Shown piece by piece: positions 36,597 to 45,335 of a DNA stretch of 64,000 nucleotides. The stretch's first letter is position 1. Every line of letters starts with the position of its first letter. Both the position numbers and the translations under genes were made by a program. The notes below the pieces were generated by a model. That model made no database searches and was not told the origin of the DNA. It was given only the letters and a program-made list of their open reading frames with translations. This DNA is from an uncultured Bacilli bacterium (GTDB lineage: Bacteria > Bacillota_I > Bacilli_A > RF39 > UBA660): positions 1-64,000 of the forward strand of contig CAKPCB010000008.1 of the NCBI GenBank assembly GCA_934141245.1, given 5' to 3'.

Positions 36597-36614
36597 CACA
36601 TAGGACGTGATTAT

Positions 36615-37616
36615 ATGAAAAAAACAATTTTAACTGGTATTAGACCTACTGGTAACCTTCATTTAGGTCATTACTTTGGAGCAACTAAAAATTGGGTTAA
36701 ATTACAAGATGAATATAAAACTTTTATTGAGATAGCTGATGTACAAGCATTAACAGATAACTTTGATAATCCTGAAAAAGTCAGAAAAAATGTAACTGAA
36801 TTAGCAATTGATTTATTGTCTGTTGGAATAGATCCTAAAAAAGCAACAATATTTATTCAATCTCAAATATCTGAAATTGCTGAACTAACTGTCTTTTATT
36901 CAAACTTAGTTACAATGGCTAGACTTTACAGAAATCCTACCGTAAAAACTGAAATTGCACAAAAAAAAGCTATATTTGGTAACGATGGCGAAAGTGTTAC
37001 TTATGGCTTTGTAGGATACCCAGTTAGTCAAGCTGCCGATATTACTGCATTTAGTGGTGAACTAATTCCGGTTGGAGAGGATCAACTTCCATTAATTGAA
37101 CAGTGCCGTGAAATTGTTAGAAAATTTAACAATATTTATGGGGTAACTTTGATAGAACCAGAGCCATTACTAAGTAGTAATCCTAGAATAAAAGGTCTCG
37201 ATGGTAATGAGAAAATGGGAAAAAGCTTAGGAAACGCTATTTACCTTGCTGATGATGAAGAAACTATAAATAAAAAAATAATGAGTGCTGTTACTGATAC
37301 TAATAAAATAAGAAAAGACGATCCTGCTAATCCGGATAAATGTATGGTTTACTACTATCATAAATTAATTAACAATCCTAATTTAGAAACAGTTTGCAGT
37401 GAATGTAAAAACGGTTCTAGAGGATGTGTTCAATGTAAAAGAGAGTTAATTAACTATATGAATGAATTCTTAAAACCTATTAGAGAGAAAAGAAAATATT
37501 ATGAATCCCATCCAGAAGAAGTAGAAAAAATATTAAAGGATGGAACAAAAATTGCAAAAGAAAAAGCTGAATCTACAATGAAAAATGTAAAATCAGCTAT
37601 GAAAATAGACTATTAA
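36615..37616 (+). CDS. trpS: Tryptophanyl-tRNA synthetase
   Basis: This class I synthetase, 333 residues, charges tRNA-Trp. It shows the HIGH-like GNLHLGHYFGA near the N-terminus, GEDQLPLIEQCREI with the TrpRS signature, and the KMSKS-like GNEKMGKSLGN near residue 200. The ribosome site before ATG is weak (AGGACGTGATT). The gene stands alone on the plus strand and converges with the Fic gene, overlapping by 4 bp at the stops. Confidence 0.97.
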   Translation: MKKTILTGIRPTGNLHLGHYFGATKNWVKLQDEYKTFIEIADVQALTDNFDNPEKVRKNVTELAIDLLSVGIDPKKATIFIQSQISEIAELTVFYSNLVTMARLYRNPTVKTEIAQKKAIFGNDGESVTYGFVGYPVSQAADITAFSGELIPVGEDQLPLIEQCREIVRKFNNIYGVTLIEPEPLLSSNPRIKGLDGNEKMGKSLGNAIYLADDEETINKKIMSAVTDTNKIRKDDPANPDKCMVYYYHKLINNPNLETVCSECKNGSRGCVQCKRELINYMNEFLKPIREKRKYYESHPEEVEKILKDGTKIAKEKAESTMKNVKSAMKIDY

Positions 37617-37630
37617 ATAGTCTTTTTTTT
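37604..37630 (+). terminator. trpS terminator
   Basis: Perfect 7-bp arms AGACTAT/ATAGTCT around the stop codon (37607-37613 with 37617-37623) precede a run of eight T on the plus strand. The stem overlaps the ends of both trpS and the Fic gene. Confidence 0.85.
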
Positions 37631-38548
37631 CTCATTTTTTAATTCAAATCTAGGATCAAGTTCTATTATGGAATCACATATTTTGTATAAATAAAACCCA
37701 ACAATGTTATTATATGAGGCATTATTATTAGCTAAATTCATTGCCTCTTGATATTCTGTTCTTTCATTTGGTTTTATGTAAACTGGTGGAAGTCCAACAT
37801 CTTCAAATAATTTATTCATAAAACCTCTAATTGTTCTTCCGTTACCATCACTAAACGGATGGATTTTTACCAACTTACAATTAAGCTTAATAACATCAGT
37901 AATGTATTCAAATAGTTCTACCCTATATTCATTTACAAGACCATTATTTCTTTTCTCAACAATCTTCTTGGATATATCAGTAAGTCTTAATACTTCATCA
38001 CTTAAATCCCACAACTTATCTTCTATATCACACCAGCAAGATAGTTCTGTACCAGTACCTGGTAAATAAACATCATAATTTCTAAACTTACCAGCTTCTT
38101 CTGAATGTGGTGCCAAAGAGAAAAGTTTATAATGCAAGTCCTGTAATGACCAAATGTTGAACCTACCGCTTTGTAAATCAAAATCTTCTGCATGCTTAAA
38201 TGAAAACGGAGGTATACCACCTTTATTTACTTCATTGGAATGAATATATTCATACATTATACCCAATCCTTTTCTTTCAATTTCTCCATGAATATCTGAA
38301 CAATCTATATCTTCAAGTTCACTTTCATTTTTTATATAGTGTTTAATAAATGTTGCCTTTAATGTATCAAATGATTGCTTATCAGGATTTAAAGCAAAAT
38401 ACATTGTGATTAATTTTGTTGGAATCTCAAAGCTACCATCATAAAGTTTTTTTTCATTTCTTCTATATTTATAACCAAGAAATGCTTCTCTTATTATAAA
38501 TGGCATTCCAACATCTGATAGCGTATCAAGAAACTGACTTTTTTCCAT
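37613..38548 (-). CDS. Fic-domain protein (probable AMP-transferase)
   Basis: The Fic motif is HPFSDGNGRTIRG (catalytic His, anion-binding NGR), near residue 237 of about 311. Fic enzymes transfer AMP or other phosphate groups to target proteins. The start ATG at 38546-38548 is chosen because AAGGGG lies nine bases upstream, while the more distal ATG directly follows that site. No clear inhibitory S/TxxxE(G/N) motif was found by eye and no small antitoxin gene is adjacent, so regulation and targets are unknown. Isolated Fic genes are frequent accessory genes. Confidence 0.88.
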   Translation of the reverse strand: MEKSQFLDTLSDVGMPFIIREAFLGYKYRRNEKKLYDGSFEIPTKLITMYFALNPDKQSFDTLKATFIKHYIKNESELEDIDCSDIHGEIERKGLGIMYEYIHSNEVNKGGIPPFSFKHAEDFDLQSGRFNIWSLQDLHYKLFSLAPHSEEAGKFRNYDVYLPGTGTELSCWCDIEDKLWDLSDEVLRLTDISKKIVEKRNNGLVNEYRVELFEYITDVIKLNCKLVKIHPFSDGNGRTIRGFMNKLFEDVGLPPVYIKPNERTEYQEAMNLANNNASYNNIVGFYLYKICDSIIELDPRFELKNEKKKTI

Positions 38549-38629
38549 TAAAATCATCCCCTTAAATTGAGCAAATTATAACATAAAATTAGAAAAATGT
38601 CAAAGAAAACCTAATTATAGTAAAATCTT

Positions 38630-39343
38630 TCATTCTATTTTACTGCTTTTAAATGTAATTAAAGATAATCCAAATAATATAAAAGGAATACACATTATTT
38701 GATTAAATGATATTAAATTCTCCATATGTGTAAATCTTAAAAAATCTAATAAAAACTTGCATAGAAAAATCATAATAGTAAGAATTCCAATGTTCTTATT
38801 ATTTACTTTGCCTCTTATTACTATATTGAAAGATATTATAAATATTATAAAAAACACTATTGATTCAAGTAACTGTATCGGAAATAAACTAACCCCATTA
38901 ATATTGCTTTGAGAATATAAATATCTAATACTAAATGGTCCATTATATTCTATACCATAACAACATCCTGTTAAAAAGCAAGCTATTTTACCTATAGAAT
39001 AAATAAGAGGGATACTGCAAATAAATGTTTCTATAATCATTTTAATATTTGATTTAAACAGCTTTATATAAATAATTGACATTATGATTATACCTATAAC
39101 AGCACCAACAGATGAAAATCCAACTTTAAATATATCAAATTGATAATTGTAATTTGCTGGATTTGAGAAAAAAGAATATAACTTAGCGCCAACTATCATA
39201 CCTATATGTTCAAATATTAGTAAATAGATAAGTTCATAATTGAATCTTTCTTTTTTATAAGAAATATAACATATAACAAAAATATTAGTTAAAAATGCTA
39301 TTAGTATTATTAATGAATAAATTGGTAAATCTGTATTAATCAT
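38630..39343 (-). CDS. Lgt-like membrane protein (prolipoprotein diacylglyceryl transferase family)
   Basis: The 237-residue protein has seven hydrophobic segments. The central GKIACFLTGCCYG resembles the cysteine-rich variant of the Lgt signature, and FPIQLLES resembles the P-x-Q-L/Y-E motif. Lgt attaches diacylglycerol to lipobox cysteines. This variant is shorter than canonical Lgt and lacks the usual GRIGNFxNxE wording, so whether it is the housekeeping enzyme or a paralogue is unclear. It overlaps the zinc-ribbon gene upstream by 8 bp. Confidence 0.7.
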   Translation of the reverse strand: MINTDLPIYSLIILIAFLTNIFVICYISYKKERFNYELIYLLIFEHIGMIVGAKLYSFFSNPANYNYQFDIFKVGFSSVGAVIGIIIMSIIYIKLFKSNIKMIIETFICSIPLIYSIGKIACFLTGCCYGIEYNGPFSIRYLYSQSNINGVSLFPIQLLESIVFFIIFIISFNIVIRGKVNNKNIGILTIMIFLCKFLLDFLRFTHMENLISFNQIMCIPFILFGLSLITFKSSKIE

Positions 39344-40142
39344 TATAATAATACTCCTCGTTTGATGAATTAAATTTATTATCAGCTTGGTTATATATTT
39401 TTTTTACATCATCTAAAGTGGGATTTAATAGTTGAATATCATAACCAAAAACCCATTCAAATGAAGATTTATTATTTGTATTAACATTTGATATATAAAA
39501 AGAATTATTATGAGAATAAATTGCAATATATAAAGAATTTTTATTATCTTTTTTATAAATATCAATTATTTCATTGACCATTTTGTATATTTTAACAATA
39601 CTATTACTATCTATATAATCAACATTAATACGCAATTCAGATCTTCTTTCCACTTGATACATATCATCTTCATTCTCACTTATATAATCACTATTAAATC
39701 CATACTTGTTAGCTATGCTTGAATATGCATCTATTGATACATCACCTTTATTATAAAATATAACAATATCTGGATTTTTTATATTAGTATCTGATTTATA
39801 ATAATACCTAAAACAACCAATTATTGTAGCGTATTGTAAACATGACCCTTCACAGCTATCTTCACATACACGACAAGAGCCATATTTAACATATTGTGCA
39901 TCTTTATAATCAGCTTTTAAATATTTTTCATATAAAGACTTACCCAAATTTTTATAATATAAATTATAGCAGATAATAGTTGTAATTATTCCTAATATTA
40001 AAATGATTATAATTATTCCTATAGTGCAAAATATTTTTTTCTTGTTTATAACTTTTAAATCAACTACATAAGTATTACATTGATTGCATTTAACTGCATT
40101 AGTTTCTAATTTTTCACCACAATTTGTACAATAATTATTCAT
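39336..40142 (-). CDS. Zinc-ribbon membrane protein with Cys-rich outer domain
   Basis: The N-terminus is a zinc ribbon, CTNCGEKL ... CNQCN (residues 5-24). It is followed by one membrane helix (about residues 36-62). The following domain begins with a cysteine cluster CRVCEDSCEGSC near residue 89 and shows no family I know. The architecture, a cytoplasmic zinc ribbon plus an outer domain, recurs in many gut Bacillota proteins of unknown function. Its gene start is 9 bp after the next zinc-ribbon gene upstream, so both are likely in one operon with the Lgt-like gene. Confidence 0.7.
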   Translation of the reverse strand: MNNYCTNCGEKLETNAVKCNQCNTYVVDLKVINKKKIFCTIGIIIIILILGIITTIICYNLYYKNLGKSLYEKYLKADYKDAQYVKYGSCRVCEDSCEGSCLQYATIIGCFRYYYKSDTNIKNPDIVIFYNKGDVSIDAYSSIANKYGFNSDYISENEDDMYQVERRSELRINVDYIDSNSIVKIYKMVNEIIDIYKKDNKNSLYIAIYSHNNSFYISNVNTNNKSSFEWVFGYDIQLLNPTLDDVKKIYNQADNKFNSSNEEYYYND

Positions 40143-40151
40143 GTTTCCCTC

Positions 40152-40517
40152 CTAAAGCCTATAATAATCACAATGCATTATCTTAAATAATATAAATAGC
40201 ATAAATACTATTATTAATGACAGCATTATCCAAAAAACTATATTAAAAAATTTACTATATTTAAGTTTTTCCTTAGCATCAATAACAAAAGCAATAAAAA
40301 TTTGCGGTAAAAAACCAAATAAAAGAACTATGAACTCGTGTAGTAACACAAAAATAATAACATAAATCATAACAATTGCAAAAAATATCATTATATATTT
40401 TTTTTCTAGTAATCTATCTAATTCTCCAACTCTATTTGTTAATATTTTTGTACCGCATTTTTCACAAGCACTGGAATTAGTAAGTTTTTCTCCACAATTT
40501 CTGCAATAATTATTCAT
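40152..40517 (-). CDS. Small zinc-ribbon membrane protein
   Basis: The 121-residue protein opens with MNNYCRNCGEKL and a second CEKCG (a zinc ribbon), nearly identical at the start to its neighbour. A linker and three hydrophobic segments (about residues 42-60, 63-80 and 90-115) follow. Function unknown. It is the first gene of the apparent zinc-ribbon/Lgt-like operon. Confidence 0.7.
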   Translation of the reverse strand: MNNYCRNCGEKLTNSSACEKCGTKILTNRVGELDRLLEKKYIMIFFAIVMIYVIIFVLLHEFIVLLFGFLPQIFIAFVIDAKEKLKYSKFFNIVFWIMLSLIIVFMLFILFKIMHCDYYRL

Positions 40518-40636
40518 TTACAAATACCACCTTATCTCTATACTGTACAAATTATACCATATAATTTTATACTTTAAAACATTTTTTAATAAAGGTTATC
40601 TATCATTTTGTGAAGTAAGGTTTCATTTGTATAAAC

Positions 40637-40663
40637 TAAAAAAAGACACTTCAAAAAATGTCT
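40637..40663 (-). terminator. Terminator of tex
   Basis: On the minus strand AGACA (40659-40663) pairs with TGTCT (40644-40648) and is followed by seven T, 36 bases after the tex stop. Confidence 0.65.
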
Positions 40664-40698
40664 ATTTAAACAGGTAGTATCTACTATATAAGTATTTG

Positions 40699-42849
40699 CT
40701 ACATTTCTAGAAGACTTAAACTAACCTTTTCTTTTTCTTTATTTATATCTATAACATAGCAATCTACTATATCACCAACACTAACTACTTCACTTGGATG
40801 TTTTATATATTTATTAGTTAGTTTTGAAATATGTGCAAGTCCATCGTTGTGAAGACCAATATCAATAAATACTCCAAAGTCAACTACGTTTCTTACTGTT
40901 CCTTGAAGTTTATCACCAATGTGTAAATCGTCTAGTGTTAAAACATCACTTTTTAATATTGGTTTTGGCATATTATCACGTAAATCTCTTCCTGGTTTTT
41001 CTAGGTCATCTATTATATCTTTTAGTGTATACTTATCTGTTTTTATATCAAGACATACCTTATCTATGTCAATGTTATCTAGTTTTTCTTTTAATTTGTC
41101 TGTACCAATATCATTAAGATTCATTCCAATACTTTCAAGTAATTTTTTTGTAACTTCATAGCTTTCTGGGTGGATTGATGTCTTATCAAGTGGATTAACT
41201 CCATCAGGTATTCTAATAAAACCAATTGCCTGTTCATAAACTTTAGGTGTTATTCCTTTTAGTTTTTTTATTTCTTCACGTGAAGTAAATTTTCCTTTTA
41301 AATCTCTTTCATTTAAAATAGCGTCTATTGATTTTTTATTCATTCCCGAAACATAACTTAAAAGTGAAGATGATGCGGTATTTACATTAACACCTACTTG
41401 GTTAACAACTTTTGTGACTACAAAGTTTAGGGATTCATCTAATTTCTTAGGAGTTACATCATGTTGGTATAGTCCTACTCCAATACTTTTAGGATCTATT
41501 TTTACAAGTTCTGATAATGAGTCTTGTAGTCTTCTACCAATTGATATAGCGCTTCTTTTTTCTACTGTTAAATCAGGAAATTCACTGATTGCTAGTTTTG
41601 ATGCTGAATACACACTTGCACCTGCTTCGCTAACTATTATGTACTCAACTTTTCTTTTGGCATCTTTTATACAATCTGCGATAAAGGCTTCTGACTCACG
41701 AGATGCAGTTCCATTTCCTATCGCAATTATATCTATATTATATTTATCTATCAAATCAAGTACAGTCTTTTTACTTTCTTCTATTTTATTATGTGGCTCA
41801 GTTGGATATATAACTTCTATTTTTAGGGGCTTACCAGTTGAATCTAATACGGCTAATTTACATCCTGTACGGAATGCTGGGTCATATCCTAGTACTGTTT
41901 TTCCTTTCATAGGCGGTGTAAGTAATAGATTTTCTACATTTTTTGAAAAGTTATCAATTGCAGTTACTTCTGCAGTTTCTTTTAATTCACTTCTTATTTC
42001 TCTTTCTACACTAGGAAATATTAATCTTTTATAACTATCTAATATAGCTTCTTTTACATAAATTTCTTCACTAGTATTTGATTTTTTTATTACTTTCTTT
42101 TCTAAATAATTAATTATATATGAAGAGTCTACATCAATATTAATTGATAAAATTCCCTCTTTTTCTCCTCTATTGATTGCCAAAACTCTATGTGGTTTTA
42201 TAGATTTTATAGCTTCACTATAGTCATAGTACATTTCATATGTTTTAGCTTGGTCTAATTCCTGGGCTTTTTTCTTTACCTTGCTTGTAATAATTCCAAA
42301 CTTAACAATATTTTCTCTTATGTATTTTCTATATTCTGCATTGTCACTAATTGCTTCTGCAATTATATATTTTGCACCCTCTATTGCTTCTTCTGTTGAT
42401 TTTACTTTATCATTTAAAAAGCTTTTTGCTTCTTTTTTGATATCTCTATTTTTAAATTCCATAATCATATTAGCAAGTGGCTCTAATCCATTTTTTATTG
42501 CTTCTGTAGCTTTTGTTTTTTTCTTTTCTTTAAATGGTCTATATAGATCTTCTACTTCAACTAATTTTTGACATTTTAATATTTCTTCTTTTAATTCATC
42601 AGTAAGCATACCTTTTTCATCAATTAATCTTATTACATCTTCTTTTCTTTTTAATAAGTTTACTTGATATTCATATACTTCATTAATGCTTCTTATTACT
42701 TCTTCATCTAATGAACCTGTTGCTTCTTTTCTATATCTTGCAATAAATGGGACTGTATTTCCTTCTTTTAATAAGTTTAATACAACTTCAACTTGTCTTT
42801 CTTTAATATTTAAATCTTTTCCTATTTGTTTAATTATATCTGTATTCAT
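40699..42849 (-). CDS. tex: Tex family RNA-binding transcription accessory protein
   Basis: The start ATG at 42847-42849 follows GGAGG by five bases; a more distal in-frame ATG would overlap that site. The 716-residue protein has an N-terminal helical Tex region, a YqgF-type RNase-H fold (VLGYDPAFRTGCKLAVLD near residue 330), helix-hairpin-helix repeats (about 490-560), and a C-terminal S1 domain (LHIGDKLQGTVRNVVDFGVFID). Tex proteins associate with transcription complexes and RNA. It is flanked upstream by a predicted surface protein and downstream by its terminator. Confidence 0.95.
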   Translation of the reverse strand: MNTDIIKQIGKDLNIKERQVEVVLNLLKEGNTVPFIARYRKEATGSLDEEVIRSINEVYEYQVNLLKRKEDVIRLIDEKGMLTDELKEEILKCQKLVEVEDLYRPFKEKKKTKATEAIKNGLEPLANMIMEFKNRDIKKEAKSFLNDKVKSTEEAIEGAKYIIAEAISDNAEYRKYIRENIVKFGIITSKVKKKAQELDQAKTYEMYYDYSEAIKSIKPHRVLAINRGEKEGILSINIDVDSSYIINYLEKKVIKKSNTSEEIYVKEAILDSYKRLIFPSVEREIRSELKETAEVTAIDNFSKNVENLLLTPPMKGKTVLGYDPAFRTGCKLAVLDSTGKPLKIEVIYPTEPHNKIEESKKTVLDLIDKYNIDIIAIGNGTASRESEAFIADCIKDAKRKVEYIIVSEAGASVYSASKLAISEFPDLTVEKRSAISIGRRLQDSLSELVKIDPKSIGVGLYQHDVTPKKLDESLNFVVTKVVNQVGVNVNTASSSLLSYVSGMNKKSIDAILNERDLKGKFTSREEIKKLKGITPKVYEQAIGFIRIPDGVNPLDKTSIHPESYEVTKKLLESIGMNLNDIGTDKLKEKLDNIDIDKVCLDIKTDKYTLKDIIDDLEKPGRDLRDNMPKPILKSDVLTLDDLHIGDKLQGTVRNVVDFGVFIDIGLHNDGLAHISKLTNKYIKHPSEVVSVGDIVDCYVIDINKEKEKVSLSLLEM

Positions 42850-42903
42850 AGTATCCTCCAAAATAAATAAAAAAGATATTGATGAGTATTCAATATCTAA
42901 AAG

Positions 42904-43419
42904 CTAATTAGCTTGTTTCCAGTTTAAAACCAACTTCATTGTATATTCACTCGTGCCACCATTATTTTCTTGATTTGTATTATTACCAACATATGTAATT
43001 TTTAATATAAATTTCTTTTCTTTTCCTTTTTTTAGAACCATTCCCTCATTTAATCCACTAATTTTATACTCTAAAACTTGGCTATCAGCAGGTGTAAAAA
43101 ATATTTTTGATAGTTCAGCATCTATATTACCATCATTTCTAACTATTATTTCATATTCTGCTGAATCCTTAGTATCCTTAAACTTAGCATACACATTTAT
43201 AACATAATCTGACAAAATTGGATCTTTATAGTTTTCAGCAGAGCCATTTAATTTTTTTGTTTGAACATCTTTAAATTTGACTTCCCAACGCGATTCCTCT
43301 ATTTTAATATTTCCCTTAACAATTATTGCTTGAACCACAACAAAATATCCAACTGCTATAAAGCAACAGCAGAATACTAGTGCAAGTAAAATTAAATTTT
43401 TCTTTTTTAGTATACTCAA
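42904..43419 (-). CDS. Predicted secreted or anchored protein with TasA-like layout
   Basis: The probable start is TTG at 43419, five bases after AGGTGA (171 residues), with a GTG nine bases upstream as alternative. A hydrophobic segment (about residues 8-30) is followed by a beta-rich domain with alternating EYEIIVRNDGNIDAELS pattern like that of SipW-dependent TasA/camelysin-type proteins. A SipW peptidase is not visible in the window. Function unknown; the family link is by layout only. Confidence 0.55.
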   Translation of the reverse strand: MSILKKKNLILLALVFCCCFIAVGYFVVVQAIIVKGNIKIEESRWEVKFKDVQTKKLNGSAENYKDPILSDYVINVYAKFKDTKDSAEYEIIVRNDGNIDAELSKIFFTPADSQVLEYKISGLNEGMVLKKGKEKKFILKITYVGNNTNQENNGGTSEYTMKLVLNWKQAN

Positions 43420-43508
43420 AACAATCACCTATCTTTAAAAAGATTATATCACTTTATATTTTATTTAACAATTATTTTCTTTTCCATAATAATATATTTT
43501 ACACTTTA

Positions 43509-44762
43509 TTACTCCATATCCTTTAAAACAGGAAAGGATATAGTAACAGTAGTTCCGCTTCCCTTTTCCGATTCATATACAATATTTCCTTCATGCAATT
43601 CTATTATTTCTTTCGATAAAAGAACACCAAGACCCGTTCCCTTTGTTTTAGTTGTATAAAATGATTTACCAATATTATTTAATTCTGACATATCCATTCC
43701 TACACCATTATCTGTTATAGAAACACTAAACTCTCCGTTTTCTAACTTTGTTACTATATCAAGACTTAATTTATCATTATCTTTTCTTGCTTCCATGGAA
43801 TTCTTAACAATATTAACAATAACTTGTTTTAGCCTGTTAAAATCACCCTCTATAAAAACCTCATCATCATATAATTCGGTATTTACATCAATATCTTTTT
43901 TTTCAAATAGTGAATTCATAGAATCAATAGTATCTTCCACTAAATAATTTACATCCATAATATTCTTAGTTACTTTAATTTTAGTATAATCTAAAAAATC
44001 ATCCATTATAACTAAAGTTCTCTCTATTTCCTTTTTTACAGTATCTATATACTTTTTAGATGTTTTCTTATCATCTAAATCTAGCATATCTAAATATCCT
44101 TTACAAACCGCAATTGGATTTTTTATTTCATGTGTTAACTTAAACAATGCATTTCTAAGAGTCTTTTCTCTTTCCAAATCTTTTATAGAATTACTTAAAT
44201 TTACTAAGCTTTCACCTTTACATAGTAACATATAATAAACCTTAGATAGTATTTCAAATACCAAAAGTGTTATAAACACATTAATAAATATATTAAAAAG
44301 CTCTACATCCATATTGGTATAAAATATAAAATATGAAAAGAATATAGCTTTTATAAAAACAAACTTATTTATCACCTGATCACTTGTTGTATCTTTTTTA
44401 TTTGAAATAACATATAACACATAATAGCAAATATATTCTAACACTAATATTAATGGACTATATTCAAGTATTAAAATATAATAAACAACTATAAACATTG
44501 ATAATAGAAATGCAAAAAAGTTTTTTCCTCTTATATATGAAAATAGTACTGGTATATTAAGCAATACCAAACTGTAATTACTATAATTATTTCCACTAAG
44601 TTTTATTGTTAGAAATACAGAAGTAATCATAACAAGTTCAAACACCATATCACTGAAATTATCCTTATCCATAGGATTTTTACATGCCAAATACATTAAA
44701 TATGCTAAAAGAGGAAAAAGAGTTGCAATACAGTTAAACAAAATACTATCAAAAAAACTCAT
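43509..44762 (-). CDS. Orphan membrane sensor histidine kinase (KinB-like)
   Basis: Six or so hydrophobic segments fill residues 1-180 with only short loops. The dimerisation helix has H211 in KLTHEIKNPIAVCKGYLDM, and the ATPase domain has NIVKNSMEARK, DNGVGM and GTGLGVLLSKEI. No response regulator is adjacent, and the layout resembles the sporulation kinases KinB/KinD that feed the phosphorelay to Spo0A. The promoter carries tandem Spo0A-type boxes, which suggests feedback with the sporulation switch. The kinase role is firm; the sporulation role is inference. Confidence 0.85.
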   Translation of the reverse strand: MSFFDSILFNCIATLFPLLAYLMYLACKNPMDKDNFSDMVFELVMITSVFLTIKLSGNNYSNYSLVLLNIPVLFSYIRGKNFFAFLLSMFIVVYYILILEYSPLILVLEYICYYVLYVISNKKDTTSDQVINKFVFIKAIFFSYFIFYTNMDVELFNIFINVFITLLVFEILSKVYYMLLCKGESLVNLSNSIKDLEREKTLRNALFKLTHEIKNPIAVCKGYLDMLDLDDKKTSKKYIDTVKKEIERTLVIMDDFLDYTKIKVTKNIMDVNYLVEDTIDSMNSLFEKKDIDVNTELYDDEVFIEGDFNRLKQVIVNIVKNSMEARKDNDKLSLDIVTKLENGEFSVSITDNGVGMDMSELNNIGKSFYTTKTKGTGLGVLLSKEIIELHEGNIVYESEKGSGTTVTISFPVLKDME

Positions 44763-44784
44763 ATAATACCTTCTTTCTAATAAG

Positions 44785-44818
44785 ATTATATGAGTTTAAT
44801 TTGTCAAAATTTGTCGAA
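44785..44818 (-). promoter_or_regulatory. Kinase promoter with tandem Spo0A-type boxes
   Basis: On the minus strand TATAAT (44785-44790) lies downstream of two exactly 10-bp-spaced repeats ending TTCGACA (44812-44818, perfect 0A box) and TTTGACA (44802-44808, one mismatch). No good -35 at 17 bp is present; the boxes cover that region, as in Spo0A-activated promoters. Confidence 0.6.
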
Positions 44819-44840
44819 GATTGTAATTTTTTATCTAAAT

Positions 44841-45152
44841 TTATCTTAAATCGTCGATATATTTTTTTAATTGTTTAGATTCTGGACCTAAAACAATCTT
44901 TAATTGATTATCTATTTCAACAATTCCCCTAGCACCAAGTTTTTGTATGCCTTCTCTATTAACTATAGTTGTATCTTTTAAAGTAACTTTAAATCTAGAT
45001 AAGTTAACCTCTGTTTTTATTATATTGTCCATTCCACCTAAATAATCAACTAATTTATTCATATTTAAATGAGCATCTTTTCTTACCGATTTTAATACAG
45101 CAAGTAAAATAATTAAAAGAATAACAACAATAATTATATATTCTATCTTCAC
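44841..45152 (-). CDS. Membrane-anchored EIIB-like protein lacking the phospho-cysteine
   Basis: A GTG start follows GGAGGT. One membrane helix (about residues 4-20) precedes an EIIB domain of the glucose/GlcNAc PTS type: LVDYLGGMDNII, then SRFKVTL, then LGARGIVEI and IVLGPESKQL. In true EIIB domains the phosphorylated Cys lies in a CITRLRV-like motif; here the same place reads NLSRFKV, so the Cys is Asn. It cannot act as a normal phosphocarrier. It lies upstream of the orphan kinase gene and might have a sensory or scaffolding role (speculative). Confidence 0.75.
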   Translation of the reverse strand: MKIEYIIIVVILLIILLAVLKSVRKDAHLNMNKLVDYLGGMDNIIKTEVNLSRFKVTLKDTTIVNREGIQKLGARGIVEIDNQLKIVLGPESKQLKKYIDDLR

Positions 45153-45267
45153 TTTATTACCTCCATTACTTTACATAACAAATTATAGCATATAAATATC
45201 TTTTTATTCAATATTTTTTAAATTACCAATAATTAAAATGAAATTTTACGAATATTATAAAGTATAG

Positions 45268-45299
45268 GTGTTAACACGACACCAATAGCACATAAAGTG
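45268..45299 (+). promoter_or_regulatory. Region upstream of coat genes
   Basis: The 10-bp palindrome GTGTTAACAC (45268-45277) is followed by CATAAAGTG (45291-45299), one base from the SigK -10 consensus CATAnnnTA; an AC at -35 occurs about 15 bases before it. A TATAAT also lies nearer the start. Assignment to SigK is tentative. Confidence 0.3.
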
Positions 45300-45335
45300 A
45301 ATATCTTATAATAGAAAAAGAAAAGGAGTGATTAT

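Larger units (their letters stand above)
36264..36614. other. Intergenic region between polC block and trpS
   Basis: Apart from the 37-residue membrane peptide and the palindrome before trpS, this AT-rich space shows no other gene. There is no T-box core or tryptophan-type leader, so trpS is not visibly T-box-controlled. Confidence 0.5.

Noticed and set aside
36264..36614. T-box or tryptophan leader before trpS
   Set aside because: No T-box core (GGTGG-ACCGCG-type) or run of Trp codons is present.
41414..42034. Long open frame (about 206 codons) on the plus strand opposite tex
   Set aside because: It lies wholly antisense to a conserved gene, has Ser/Leu-rich shadow composition and no ribosome site.
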